The notes below the pieces were generated by a model, which was not told the origin of the DNA, made no database searches, and worked only from the letters and a program-made list of their open reading frames with translations. The translations under genes were made by a program, and so were the position numbers. Of a DNA stretch of 64,000 nt, positions 1 through 11,038 are shown piece by piece. The DNA is from Calycina herbarum (Eukaryota; Ascomycota; Leotiomycetes; Helotiales; Pezizellaceae): assembly GCA_001414485.1 (NCBI GenBank), contig LLEY01000018.1:186001-250000 (forward strand). Reading direction: 5' to 3'. How positions within the stretch are numbered: position 1 is the stretch's first letter; each line of letters starts with the position of its first letter.

Positions 1-250
1 TAATTATTAATTATTTCTTCTTAATAGTATCTAATTTAGCTATATATTTATAAATAGACTTCGAGTTAGTATATATAATAAGCGAGATCTTAAAGTATAA
101 AATACTTTCTAAGATTAACTTAATAGAAGTAGTAGTATTAAATCTAGAGCTTATTATATATAATTCTAATATTAAAATACTATAAGAAACTCTCTTATAC
201 TTAATAGAATTGTTACGAACTATAACTAAAGGCAAAGACATAAGAGTATA
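1..250 (-). pseudogene. Ty1/Copia RNase H relic, AT-mutated
   Basis: On the minus strand a 76-codon open stretch (241-11) resembles the RNase H end of Ty1/Copia polyproteins. The order of landmarks fits: a K-R-V-S-x-S block, then L-E-L-Y, then the acidic TNSKSIYKYIAKLDT segment, which corresponds to the family's TDSKSLYDCLxxLGT. The expected Asp of T-D-S-K is Asn here, so the catalytic site is lost. The DNA is extremely A+T rich and dominated by TA steps, as expected after RIP. No long terminal repeat is visible and the left part lies outside the window. Family placement is by remembered motif pattern; confidence is moderate. Confidence 0.55.
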
Positions 251-629
251 TATATATAAATACGAGAATTTAAAGCTACAGTTCTATCTACGAAGGCAAC
301 GCGGGTTATATACCTAGAGAAAAGGGATTACTAAGTAAGTAGAAGCTATAAGAAGCTAAAATCTCGTACGAGCTATAAAGAGCTAGAATTACATATAGCT
401 AAGATCTCGCTATAGCTCTCGTTATAGCTCTTATTATAGATCTATATATTCCGAGGTAATTACCGAGGTTACGTAATCTTCTAGGTTACGGACTAGCGCT
501 GTAATAAGAAGACTAATATAAAATATTAGTACTATTATTCTTATCTATAGATACTATAATATCTCTAATTTATAATAATAAATCCTTATTATTTATAAAA
601 GAGCTATTTATAAAAGTATATAATTTAAG
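251..629. other. AT-rich decayed repeat DNA
   Basis: No gene is visible. The stretch is rich in TA, ATA and TAG triplets with stops in all frames and matches the composition of the flanking repeat relics. It is probably the continuation of the Copia relic or another repeat, but no family landmark could be read. Confidence 0.5.
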
Positions 630-631
630 TA

Positions 632-692
632 ACGTAGTATACTAGGACCTTGTAATTATCAGAACCTTGTGAATTTTTTCCTACTCTACTAC
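632..692 (+). repeat. Left terminal inverted repeat of the pogo-like element
   Basis: The repeat begins ACGTAGTATACTAGGACC next to TA at 630-631. It pairs with the reverse complement of 2431-2491 at 44 of the first 50 positions, followed by a one-base gap and a further matching block. Confidence 0.88.
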
Positions 693-2430
693 TTTAAAAT
701 ATAATAAAACTACTATAACATATTAAATTAATTAAAACTACTTAGAATCTAATAAACTAGATATATCTATAACTTCTTAACACGTCTACGTATTATAACT
801 AGTTTTTCTATAAGTACTATAACGTCGCTAAGTCGTTTATCCTTTATCTTCTCTACTCTCTCTAGAGCGCTTATTACGTTAAACCTACTCCTCTGTATTC
901 TTCTAAGCTAATCCGTCCTATACATCCTCTATAGTAAGTGTACCTCCTTCTTAGACACGGGTATTTTAGCCCTCTGGCTTTTACTAAGGGCTTTATTTAC
1001 TATTTAAAGTATATAGACCTAGGCTAATAAGAGGGTTACCTTATAGGCTAATCGCTCTATACCTTTTACTAACAAAGTAATTATCTAGAAAATAGGTGTT
1101 AGCGAGCTTTCTTAATAATAAGTAATATAATCCTTAATAAGAGTTGATTATAAAAGAGCTTTAAAAGAGTTACGAGGAGTCTAGGAGACCTAAGAGATAG
1201 CGTTAGTAGAAGGGGGTCTAGTAGGTATAGGAGTCTATAACTTAATATTAAGCTTTAAGATTATAGTCTAGGGTTCTAGAGACACTAGACCAGCTCTATA
1301 GAACCCAGCTTTAGCGTTTTAGGTTATTATTAACTAGTTATAGACTATGTAAAACGTAAGAAAGAACTCGAACTTAGTAATATAGTTTATATAAGCCTTG
1401 ATAAAGGTCTTAATTTAACGTCTATATATACGTTTAAGAATACTAAAACACCTAACGTCGAGTAGCTAGGTTAGATAAGACAAATAAAGAGGTAGGCAAA
1501 GAGTAATAATATTATATAACTTATAATACTCTTAGAATACTACTGATTTATAACTCTTATACCTATCTAGAACTAATATTCGATATAGCTCTTTTATATA
1601 ACCACGAGTATACTTATCGAAGTGTTCTAGCTATTCTAAGCCTGTCTTATTATTAGTCTATCTATTACTAGTTAGTTTAATAACCTAGTTATTAGGAAGA
1701 CCGCTCTTAGTATACTAACTAGTAAGGTGATTTTTCTCTTAAACTACTAAGAATAGAAGGATACTTAAACCCTCTCTATTAATATAGACAATTACTATAG
1801 CCTATTCCCGATTACCTAGCTAGATAGCCTTACCTCTATTACGTCGATCAGTGTATATAATAACTATTCTAACGTAGATAACATCTATAATAAAACCAGT
1901 CTTATTAAAGTTATAGAAATCGTAGTCTTAGATCTTATATTTCGCTTATATATTCTCTACTAGTTAAAACCACGTGCTAATTAGCTTAGGATCTTTATAT
2001 AAGGCTCTTTAGAAATCGTAAACGCGATTAAAACACGTCTTTAGTTCTAAACGTTGTTATATAAATCGTTATACCTAGTTCTTTCTAACACGTTATCCTC
2101 TATACAACTCGAGTATATAATTTACTATATCTTCTATACTACCTAGCTAGGGCGTAAATCCTCTTGTATCTAGATTAAGTATATTTTAAATAATCACCTC
2201 CTCTTCTATTATAGTTATTTTATGATTTACTAGCTAGCGTTCGCTAAGAGTAGTTCAACTAGCTATTCTATTAGTAAGTGTAGAATAAGGGACTCTATAT
2301 AGCTTCGTAGCTTTACTATAGTTTATTCGTTTAAATGATCGAATAGCTTCGATAGCTAGGATAATTCGAGCTTCTTAGGTTTGAGATTCTATTAGGTAGT
2401 TGTTAAGAAAACGCGTGTTAAAGTTAGAGG

Positions 2431-2491
2431 TAGTAGGGTAGGGAAAAAATTCACGAGGTCCTAATAATCACGAGGTCCTAGTATACCACGT
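2431..2491 (-). repeat. Right terminal inverted repeat of the pogo-like element
   Basis: Read on the minus strand it begins ACGTGGTATACTAGGACC and is flanked by TA at 2492-2493. It is the less mutated end: where it differs from the left end it usually keeps C/G where the left end has T/A. Confidence 0.88.
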
Positions 2492-2493
2492 TA

Positions 2494-2970
2494 AGTCTTA
2501 ATCTAACTTAATATAGTTAAGCTCTCTTATTATAACAGCTCTCTATAAATGTACTAAAGGAAGTACTTATAGAATAGTATCTTATATTAAGGAAAACTAA
2601 ACTAAAGAGAGAAGAGAAGAGTTAGTACGCTCTGTCTCTATTTAACTATACTAAGCGAGTTAGTAGAACCTCGGGTAAACCTGATCACGTGATCACGCGT
2701 GATCGGGATGTATGTGATTGGAACTGTTACACTATTTATTCTTCCTTCTTTTAATTCCTCCCCACCTATCTTAGCTTATTCTACCCTCTATCTGTAGCCC
2801 TAGTAAGTAAGAGTAATCTTTCCCTTTCCACCTCCTATCCCGGATTACAAGTAACTGTTTCAGTTGCTAGTAGAGGCAAGGAGGATCTTCATAACTTTTA
2901 ACTTAGGTGACTTCTAGAGACTTGTCGACATATGAGGAATGCTTTACAAACGTTGATAATTTAATAATTC
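2494..2970. other. RIP boundary region with overlapping palindromes
   Basis: No gene is seen. Strong A+T bias ends at about 2640. Two perfect 14-base palindromes follow, TGATCACGTGATCA (2682-2695) and GATCACGCGTGATC (2691-2704), sharing GATCA. Beyond them the composition becomes ordinary. Confidence 0.5.
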
Positions 2971-3070
2971 GGCTCGCTTCGTAGCCGAGTATTGACTTTA
3001 CTCCCTTAACTTGGGAGCATTCAGTTCCTACTTCCCCGAGCCCGGTTCCGGGGTGAATCGTAGGATAGCG
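2971..3070. repeat. Run of three consecutive stem-loops
   Basis: Three short hairpins follow one another: TCGGCT...AGCCGA (about 2971-2989), CTCCC...GGGAG (about 3001-3018), and a larger one in which TCCTAC pairs with GTAGGA around an inner CCCCG...CGGGG stem (about 3027-3066). No known RNA family was recognised. The order suggests a structured transcript or hairpin-rich repeat end; function unknown. Confidence 0.35.
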
Positions 3071-4220
3071 TAAAGAGGAACTTTCGTTAACTATTCCTTC
3101 GCTGTTGATCTAGCAGCTTCTTCGTAGATGGCTACTAAGTGGTGTCTATTCCAGACTGTCGTTTTGGCATCTGGCATCTCGCATCTGGCACGGTTTCCAG
3201 CCTTCGATTTGGCTTTCGTTACTCGGCATCGGGCACTAGCACTGGTACTGGCACTAGCACTAACTGTCTTGCCGGAAAGACGATTGTGAGGTGATGGGGT
3301 TACTTTGAGCCACGTCGTGCTCACCCCCTGAAAAGGAACCTCGATTTGTCTAGGACTCACGCGCCTACAGACGGCAAGGCTCCATGTGCCATACAACAGA
3401 ACAGAGGTGCGCGAAGCGTCGCCGGGCTCATAAACTGTTGCGAATGTATGGCGGAAACTCTTCAATTTACTTAGTGTGGCCTGAGCCGTCTATTTATGCC
3501 CTGGGATGGCGCCAGTAACCACGCTAGCGAGTAGCTACGTGACTGACATACTCCTATTCACTGTAGATTTTCAACAGGTTATAATAGTAGATTTATATAT
3601 ATAATACTTACTATATTACTTTTAATATAACTAGTAGAAGGATCTCTCTAAGAGAGGAGTCTACTATATCTAACTTTTAATCTCGTAAGCTACGATTCTA
3701 AGGAATAGCTCTTGAATCGGATCTTGTCTAGGTTCCTCTAATCTCAATCTCTATAACTGCGTGAAGCATGTTATATACTGTTGTTAATGCCTAAGGCTGA
3801 AACGTCGTGGTGGTCTATGTGTTCGCTAATTTCCTATATAGCCCCTTTGATCTACTCACCTCTTAGCTATACCATCTACACAAAAGCAACACAAAAGCAA
3901 CACAAAACAACCCTTCAACATTTCTTCATCACCAGACCTAACTTACATTCAAGCACTATGCTGCTAGCCCTATTACGGCAATGCCTCGGCAGGTAAGTTT
4001 AATCTTAGCTATAAATACAAACCCTTGGCTAACCTACATGACAAGCAACATATAAACAAACAAATTGTCGATGTAAGCTATTCTATCTTAATGCTACAAC
4101 CTTCGCCTTTGCCCTATCGCATCTTCAACTGGCATCAGCGCTAACTGACATATTAGGAGACAGGGACTACAAATCCAAGTCATAGAGTAAGTAATTTCTA
4201 CTATTCACCACTTCATCGTC
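3071..4220. other. Intergenic, no supported coding gene
   Basis: The longest minus-strand open frame (3465-3091) lacks an early ATG and resembles nothing. Positions 3560-3720 are again A+T rich. From 3958 the DNA carries intron-like signals (GTAAGT at 3993, GTAAGC at 4073, a CTAAC motif and TAG near 4150), which may mark spliced 5' untranslated exons of the next gene. The coding frame cannot be kept through them. Confidence 0.4.
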
Positions 4221-5120
4221 ATGTCAGACCGAGAACGAGGCCCTACACGCACCTTAGTACAAAGATTGCTAATTTCAAGAAAGTACCCTCGGCGATATAC
4301 TGTTCAATCCTGTAGGTACTCTATTATATTCAACCTTAAATTGCACTAGCTAATACCAACCAGTAATATTGTATTTCGTCATCATGTCGATCTTAACAAA
4401 AACCATGGGCAACACGACTTTGGATTCACTTCTGAGTAGTGCGGTTTCGACTTTCGTACTCTGGTTCGCAAACGCTTTTATTGCACCCTTCATCATCGAA
4501 AAGGCTGGAGCAGGAATCCGCGATATCCTCGAACATTTGGTAGGTGTTTTCCTCTTTTAGGGAACAAGGTTCTTTCCCTAGACATGTTACTCCTCTCATT
4601 ATCCCATTTCCTCCTCCTTCATCTCCCCATATCCTTCTATAAATGGAAATAATAACTCCGAGATTGTCTACAGGCTCTGTTACCGCCTGTTTGGTTCTTG
4701 CTTGTAATCTTGAACGCCGCCTTTCTATTCGCTCAATATTACGACTACGGAATGATGTTCAGAGTTGACGTTGTAATCTCCTCCATTATCGTTACAGCCG
4801 CCTGGACCTATTGTACAAAGAAGGGTAGCAAGGACATTCTAAAGGGACTACGAAAGGAGGGTGGCAAGGCATGGAACGTTCCGAAATGTTTCTTCTTCCT
4901 TCTTCTCTCCTATTACACAAGCATAATTGTTGTGGGAACTCTTTTTAATACACCCTCGTGGAACTTTAAGGATTCCTTTGACGCTACTATCCTAATTGTC
5001 GTCTGGGTAACAAGTCTTGTTACCGGACTCCCGTTCTCACGCCATGACCAAACCTTGCCCACGAGCTCGAAAGAAGCGCTATATCTAATTATCTCTCTTC
5101 TATATAATTTATTAATTTAA
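4221..5120 (+). CDS. Putative multi-pass membrane protein, family unknown
   Basis: Proposed exons are 4221-4311, 4364-4539 and 4674-5120. The 52-nt and 134-nt introns have GT-AG borders and keep the frame; the first has a branch-like GCTAATA just before CCAG. The product is about 230 residues with five hydrophobic segments: one in exon 2, one at the start of exon 3 (PVWFLLVILNAAFLFAQ), then DVVISSIIVTAAW, FFFLLLSYYTSIIVVGTLF and ATILIVVWVTSLVTG. I do not recognise the family. An ATG at 4384 would remove the first exon and is an alternative start. The final residues (from about 5080) fall in DNA that turns sharply AT-rich, and the last hydrophobic residues look composition-driven, so the true C-terminus may have been lost. 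It sits between repeat relics, which favours a fast-evolving or decaying gene. Confidence 0.5.
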
Positions 5121-6040
5121 AGTAAGTATAATAAAAGTAAACTAAAAGATAAACAATTCTTAAAATAGCCTCTCTCTTAAAAAAAATTTCACTACCCCTA
5201 TAAGGTCGACAGGCTATTCTAAGACCCTATAAAAATCAAGATAGATATAAAATTATCTGTTTTTATCTTATAAAGTTTATAGAGTATAAGAGATATAAGC
5301 CTCTTCTTTCCTATTATAAATAGTATATCATATGTTGTTATTAATTAATAGGTAAAAGAGTGCCTAAAAAAGGGGGAAATTAAGGAATTTTCTCAAAAAG
5401 CTTGGATTACAAAAAAATTGGGCAAATTCAAGCTTAACTCGCAACTCACTGTACTATAAAATAAACCCTAATTATTTCTTGAAATTTTTTAAAAATATCT
5501 TTAGAAAAATAAGATATCTTTACTTTATACTCTTAGTTCTTCTTCTAAGCTAAGCTGATCTTGCTTTATTTAGGTTTTAGTAAGAGGTGTCTAGAAAGTT
5601 ACTAAAATTTACCCGATTTTGGTGTAACCCGGTGTTTTCCCGACTCTTCCTACTTTTGTACTATTATAACTTAAGACCTAGTATATATTTAGTGTATCTG
5701 TCTTTGAAGACTACTAATTAAATACTCGAAATAATCTTAGTTCTCAATCTCAGATATCACTTACATATAAAGATAAATATATAAAACGTCTTTTTTAAGA
5801 TGACTTTTGGTGTAAAAAGGGGGCCGTACGAATATCTGCGAACCCCCACTGTAGATTGGAGACAAAAACAGGAACTGGAGACCTAGATTCCTATTTGGTT
5901 AAATGAGGGTTACGAAAGCAAAGAACGGATGTATTTGTTAGATTAAATTCCAAACCACCTGTCAATCTCTGTTCAGTCTAAGCGAACCCCTAAATCCCTC
6001 CCGCACAATACACCAATGCTACATCCCCTCCTCCCTCTAC
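5121..6040. other. AT-rich non-coding stretch
   Basis: Positions 5121-5800 are strongly A+T biased with stops in all frames and look like another RIP-affected repeat, but no terminal repeat pair was found. From about 5815 the composition returns to normal ahead of the ankyrin pseudogene. Confidence 0.45.
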
Positions 6041-8752
6041 ATGCCCTCCATAACCGGCCTCCCAGAAATTTGCACTCACCTCCTAAGTTCTGGACATAAC
6101 GTCACCGAATAAAGCGGTCGTCTAGGGAACCCACTTCAAGCAGCTGTATATTCCGGTAATATCTCAACCGTAAAACTCCTCTTACACCACAAAGCAGAAG
6201 TCAATCGAATAGGCGGTATCTTCCTATCCGCCTTCCACGCAGCAGTGACGCCCGAACACGAAGATATCCAGGATTTGCTCGAAGAAACTGGCGGGGATGT
6301 AAATGCAGGAGAAGTAGATCTCGATATGTTCTTCTCTATTTCGAGAGCTTATACTTGCAGCGGACGAGAAAAAGCTTCTAAAGAGCCGAGTTCTCGGATC
6401 CGTTGGTTTCCTAAATTCAAGGCTCCGAAGAAAAATGCTACTGCGTTGCAATCTGCGGCTTTCAATAGTCAGCTAGCGCAGGTGAAGAGACTTATGGCGA
6501 ATATTGATGCTAGAGCCGTGATGGATGGACTGGATGGCTCTCCAAAGTTCCGGGAAACGATTTGGGAGAAGTGCTATCGAACTGGCCGTTGAAACTGGAC
6601 ATTTGGAAGTTGTCAAATATTTGGCTAAACAAGGCGCTGAACTTGATAGACGGTATTCCTGGCCAAGCTGTCTTGAGACTGCTTGTCAGAATGGAGACAC
6701 TGAGATGGCTGAGCTATTGCTTGATACGGGTGCTAAAATGGGAAATGGGAAGTATGTGGAGACCCATCCGTTGATCGAGACTATTAAGCATGGACATGAA
6801 GGTGTTGTGAGATATTTACTTGATCGAGGAGCTGATTTGAGACGTGGGGGAGAATCACACCTTTTTGCAACTGCTTCGGCGGGGAATGAAAGTCTTGTTT
6901 AAATGTTCGTCGAGCCGGGTTATAGGAGCAACACAAAACGTCCCAAACTGAAAAAATCTTTAGGCGACGAGATATCGAATAATTTTATGACTTTTCCAAT
7001 AGCAACTCCACAGGTCGTAAATGACGAGGGAAGTGATATGGAGAGTGAAGACAGTGACAGTACTTTGTCAAGCACCGGTTATGGACCCGTGGGACCTCTC
7101 GAAGCAGTTGTGATGGCGAGCCAAAAGAAAGAGTAGACGACTTTCTAAGCGAGGGGGGAAAAGAGCTAGTAGAACTTCCCCGTACAGAGGCCGAAGAAAC
7201 ACCCAAAGAGAACGACACGACATATACCTGGGACTACAACCCCTCCGACTACAACCCTTCCGTATCCCAAAAGGCAAAATACCACCCCTGCTCTGCCCTC
7301 CGAGCAGCATCCTCAAACGGCCATCAAGACATAATTTCCAAACTCATCACTGCCGGTGTAGACCTCGAGAAAGTATCAGGAGGAGTAGATTTCCACGGCA
7401 ATCCATTGTATGATTGCCCAGAATGGTACCCAGGAACACCCCTCCAAACAGCCATTCAAAAAGGCCAAAGTGAAGCTGCAAATTTACTACTCGCTCTTGG
7501 TGCGAAACCAAACGCCCTTTTGTTGGCAATAAAAGTTGAGAATAAAGACATATTAAGATTATTATTGGAACATGGAGCAAATACTCAATCAGAAGACAGC
7601 CAACTCGCGCTTTGCGAAGCAACGATAAGAGGGGATGTTGAAACAGTCCGTCTCCTCTTACACCACAAAGCCTGGATCTCAGTTTTCACAACGGAAAAAT
7701 TACTCTCCATAGCCGCAACGTCAGGCAACACAACCCTCGTCCAAGAATTTCTCTCTCTCGGCGCAAAACTTCCTCAAGACGACACACTTGATAAAACTGC
7801 CGCTTACAACCATGTCCCCGTCCTCTGTTTCCTTCTTAGAGCTTTCCCGGATATAAATTCAAACAGCTTAGATTCATTGAATCAAACACTCCTCCAAGCA
7901 ACGGTTACCGGACGTGCCCGTCGTGATTACAATATTCATTTTTACTCCTCTCCAAGACGAAGTACTAACAAAATCATCCAAATATGCGAGTTACCACTTA
8001 AATACGGGGCGGGTATAACCCTCCATTCCCCGGCGAGGCATCGTGAAGAGCAAGTCGAAACTACAGACCCAAAATTTGAATCTCGAGAGCAAGAGGAAGA
8101 GCCGGTTTGATGCACCAGACAAGACACAGCCCACGAACTCCCCTGCCCCTCAACCTCCTCCAAAACAACCCCCGAATCCGTACCCTCCTCCTAACCCACA
8201 ACGCAAACGTAAACCCAAACCCAAACCCCCTCCTCACCTCCGCTTCGAGATTTTATCCCTCTCCACATAACCTCCCACCACGACTACCTAGAAATCCGTA
8301 ACCTCCTCCTAAAACGGTGTCGACATCAACGCCTTCACCCCCTCTCTAGCTCTACGCGATGCCGATGAATACGCAGAAAAACTAGATAAAAACAGGGAAG
8401 GTTCGGTATACATACAAGACCTACATAGGTAAGGCTGAACCAAAGAGGAGGGAGGAATGCTTTAGATGCTGCTATTTTGGGGAGGCGTTTCGCTGTTATG
8501 GTGGTTTTGAGGGGTGCTCGTGGTGGTGTGGATGATGAGGATGATGTGGATGATGAAGATGATGAAGATGATGTGGCTGGTGTGGATAGAGAGAATAGAG
8601 AGGGGGAAAGGTGTTAGAAGAGGAAGTGGTAGAGGAAGAGGAGAAGGGAGAGTGTAAGGGAGAGTGTAAGGGAGAGGAAGTGGAAGTGGAAGTGGAAGTG
8701 GTAGAGGAAGAGTGTAAGGGAGAGAGGGTTGTCAGATGGTATAAGTGGACAC

Positions 8753-8783
<31 letters not shown>

Positions 8784-8802
8784 GGACTCTGATGAGTTTT
8801 AA
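6041..8802 (+). pseudogene. Ankyrin-repeat protein pseudogene
   Basis: Ankyrin units can be read across the stretch but in changing frames. Examples are a PLQAAVYSGNISTVKLLLHHKAEVN unit just after 6115, AIELAVETGHLEVVKYLAKQGAELD near 6580-6650, PLQTAIQKGQSEAANLLLALGAKPN near 7440 and LLTHNANVN near 8190. Lesions seen: in-frame TAA at 6110-6112, a shift near 6560, in-frame TAA at 6900-6902, a shift near 7130, further shifts near 8100 and 8300, a stop near 8420, and a shift near 8605. Both clear nonsense codons are TAA that would be CAA before a C-to-T change in CpA, the RIP target. The 3' end is a low-complexity Glu/Asp tail encoded by GAA/GTG-rich repeats and a GAT microsatellite (about 8755-8785). 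The ancestral protein was probably a soluble scaffold, possibly fused to another domain upstream. Confidence 0.75.
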
Positions 8803-9606
8803 AAGAGATGTGGGCTTAGCCTTCATCTGCTATCCAAAGCTCGCAGAACAAATCATGTACATATTCTTCAAGAACCTCAAAGAATTTTCAAAACCCCGAT
8901 CTTCCTGAATGGTTCTCGAGGAAGATTTGCACCTCTCCTTGATAACTTGCGTATTCATCGATAGAGCAGGTGTACTTGGGAAAAAGAATGTTGCTTCTCC
9001 AACAGCTAAGGAGTGTTTGGAACAACGACTCACGAGAACAACATAGAGAATCGAGTTCTAGTTAAAAATCAGTATCAAAAAAGGATCATCATTGTCTCTC
9101 TATCTATAGCGAACAATATCCCTCCCCATTTTCCTTTCTTCTCCCCTCAAGCACAACCACCCTCGTCTCGAGAAGAGATACGAAAACTGTACAATATCAT
9201 ACAAGCAACCACCAACGCCCTCTCAACCTCGCCATTCCGTACTTATAGGTGTATGTATAAAATGCATGCATGCATATCAAGTAAAGCAACCAGAAAACAA
9301 AAACGCGAACCAAAAAGAATAAGCAAGCAGTCCCCCCAAAATGCTAAAAAAACAGAAAACAAGAAAAAAGAAAAAAAAGCAGCTTTTATTACAAATGTTA
9401 TGTGTAGTATGGAAGAGGGTCCAAAGTTCTCTCTAATGAATTTTTCTTCTCCCTCCATGATGTTGAAAGGGAAAAAAAGGTAAGAAGTTTTGTGCTGCGC
9501 AAGTGCTGTACGTTGGTAGTAGGGGTATCCTCATTTCATTTTTCTTCATGCTCACTCCTCAATTCCATTAACTCCGCCAATGTGTGTGTGATGAAGCAAA
9601 GCCAAA
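8803..9606. other. Intergenic; 3' flank of the MOSC gene
   Basis: No supported gene is present. A 156-codon plus-strand frame (9013-9483) is Lys-rich at an A-rich tract and resembles nothing. Part of this stretch is likely the 3' untranslated region of the minus-strand MOSC gene ending at 9607. Confidence 0.4.
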
Positions 9607-11038
9607 TCATTGTTTGATGTAATGATGCTCGCCAGTTTCCAGAACAGTAATCTCGTCTCCCACTCTCAGAGCGCTCTCTTTGGAGATGGGCACCATCTGT
9701 ACTCCTAAGCACCCAACGTTGGGTCCGGTGCCTTCGTCTACTGCTCGGAAACTGCGCAACGTTCTGTCTGGCTCGCTGGCATGTCTCTCCCCTGTGACCT
9801 GGTCGACGTTTGGCATCTTGCAACGGGCTGTTCTAGCAGAAACATCGTATTCGTAGTATCCAATCTTGATTCTGCGCCATGTATCTTCGTTGTAGGCTTC
9901 TGGTCCGGTGATGATCAAATTGGCGCGGAATCGTTGTGCGGAAATACGTGGTTTTGGGGTTCCTTTGACATGGGGTAACTTGCTCTCTAAATCGCGGACA
10001 CTGGCAAGATTGATGAGGTGGAGTGGATACTGAGGAAATTAGCAACTGTAGTCGGAAATGGGATCGCAGTGAACGACTTACAGCGTCTTGGAATCCAGTA
10101 ACTGGTTGCCATCCTAAGTCTTCCTTCTTTGGTGCATTTCGGTGTACCTCTCTCAGTTTGGAGTTGTCGATCCTGAAAAGACCCAATTTGTTGCTGATAC
10201 CAAGGTAATATCTCAACTCGTCTGGAATTTCAATCTCCAAGTTCAAGGCGGAAACGGTATCTTTCCAGATGGTCATTTTCTCGTATGCGTAACCGGCTTT
10301 TTCGATCTGAACTGGGGATGGGTCGAATGGGACTCTGAACTGCTTCTCGGGAACCTTCCCCATGAATGAAGCACCCCATTTTGCAACCTTTCCTCTCCAT
10401 CCAGCCTCCTGCCAAGGGAAGCTCATGATTATAACACCTCCACTCTCCACATCCTCGGCATGTGGTTTGTATGTGTCCACACTTTGATCTGGAACCCACA
10501 TCTCGGTTCGAACCTTGGCCAAAAGAGGAAATTGTCGTTGGGTAATGAACTCCCACTTGTGTGCAGCCTTGTCCTTTTCAGGGGTGGCGGCATTGACTGG
10601 GAATGGGCTCCTGAGTTGGGCGAATGTGAATTGACGATCGAATTCCATTCCGGTGGAAATGATTGACGCTCTGTTCAACTCGACACCTTTGCAACTCTTG
10701 ACGGGGTAAATCCACATGCTCTTCAATCGCCACCACTCTGCGGAAGTCTCCTCGGTGCTAGGGGGTCTCCCCTCTGCAAACTTTTTGTCGTACTCATTGA
10801 GCAGATTACTCTCAATCTTCAACCCAAGCTTCCTGCATCCTTGAGGCTGTTCTGCCAAAAGCTTTGCTTGTTCGCGTTCGTAGATTATCAGAGCGATTAT
10901 GGGAGGTATGCAGATGGCAAGGGCGGTGATAACGTAGGTGGTTGTCGAGATGACGGGGATCTGTTCCCATAATTGTTGGGAGTATTGCTCGTAGTATTCC
11001 TCTGCGAGTTGACGGTACTGTTCGATGAGTTCGTCCAT
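9607..11038 (-). CDS. MOSC domain protein, mARC-like, membrane anchored
   Basis: Two exons (11038-10082 and 10029-9607) are joined by a 52-nt GT-AG intron and encode 459 residues. The ATG at 11036-11038 is the first in frame. Residues about 32-50 form one hydrophobic segment (TYVITALAICIPPIIALIIY), so an N-terminal anchor is likely. It is followed by a MOSC_N beta-barrel (SMWIYPVKSCKGVELNRA near residue 105) and the MOSC domain. The motif ARCKMPNVDQVTGE places the conserved Cys at about residue 389, the position that binds molybdenum cofactor in mARC and MOCOS C-terminal domains. Family members reduce N-hydroxylated substrates with cytochrome b5 partners or transfer sulfur; which applies here cannot be told. 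The gene stands alone, tail towards the ankyrin pseudogene. Confidence 0.9.

Larger units (their letters stand above)
632..2491 (-). mobile_element. RIP-inactivated pogo/Fot1-type DNA transposon, full length
   Basis: An 1860 bp element is bounded by inverted repeats of about 60 bp (632-692 and 2431-2491) and flanked on both sides by TA (630-631 and 2492-2493), the target duplication of Tc1/mariner-pogo elements. In the first 50 positions the two ends differ at six sites and every difference is a transition, the RIP pattern. Each end carries two direct copies of a 12-base motif (AGGACCTCGTGA in the right end). The minus strand carries a decayed pogo transposase from about 2390 to 1340. It shows an N-terminal psq-type helix-turn-helix (VPYSTLTNRI), the RGF and ELKTCFNR blocks of the CENP-B-type DNA-binding region, YNFNKTGF where the family has YNFDETGF, and a late ITLCLPL segment (family ITLCxPxHSSH). 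All are interrupted by TAA and TAG stops. Size and organisation match fungal Fot1/Flipper-like elements. Confidence 0.88.

Noticed and set aside
3091..3465. 124-codon minus-strand open frame
   Set aside because: It begins with TTG, has no ATG until near its end, and its Ser/Ala repeats follow DNA repeats (GGCACT units).
4312..4363. Considered as coding sequence joining to the ATG at 4384
   Set aside because: Contains stops in the relevant frames and has intron borders with a branch-like motif, so treated as an intron.
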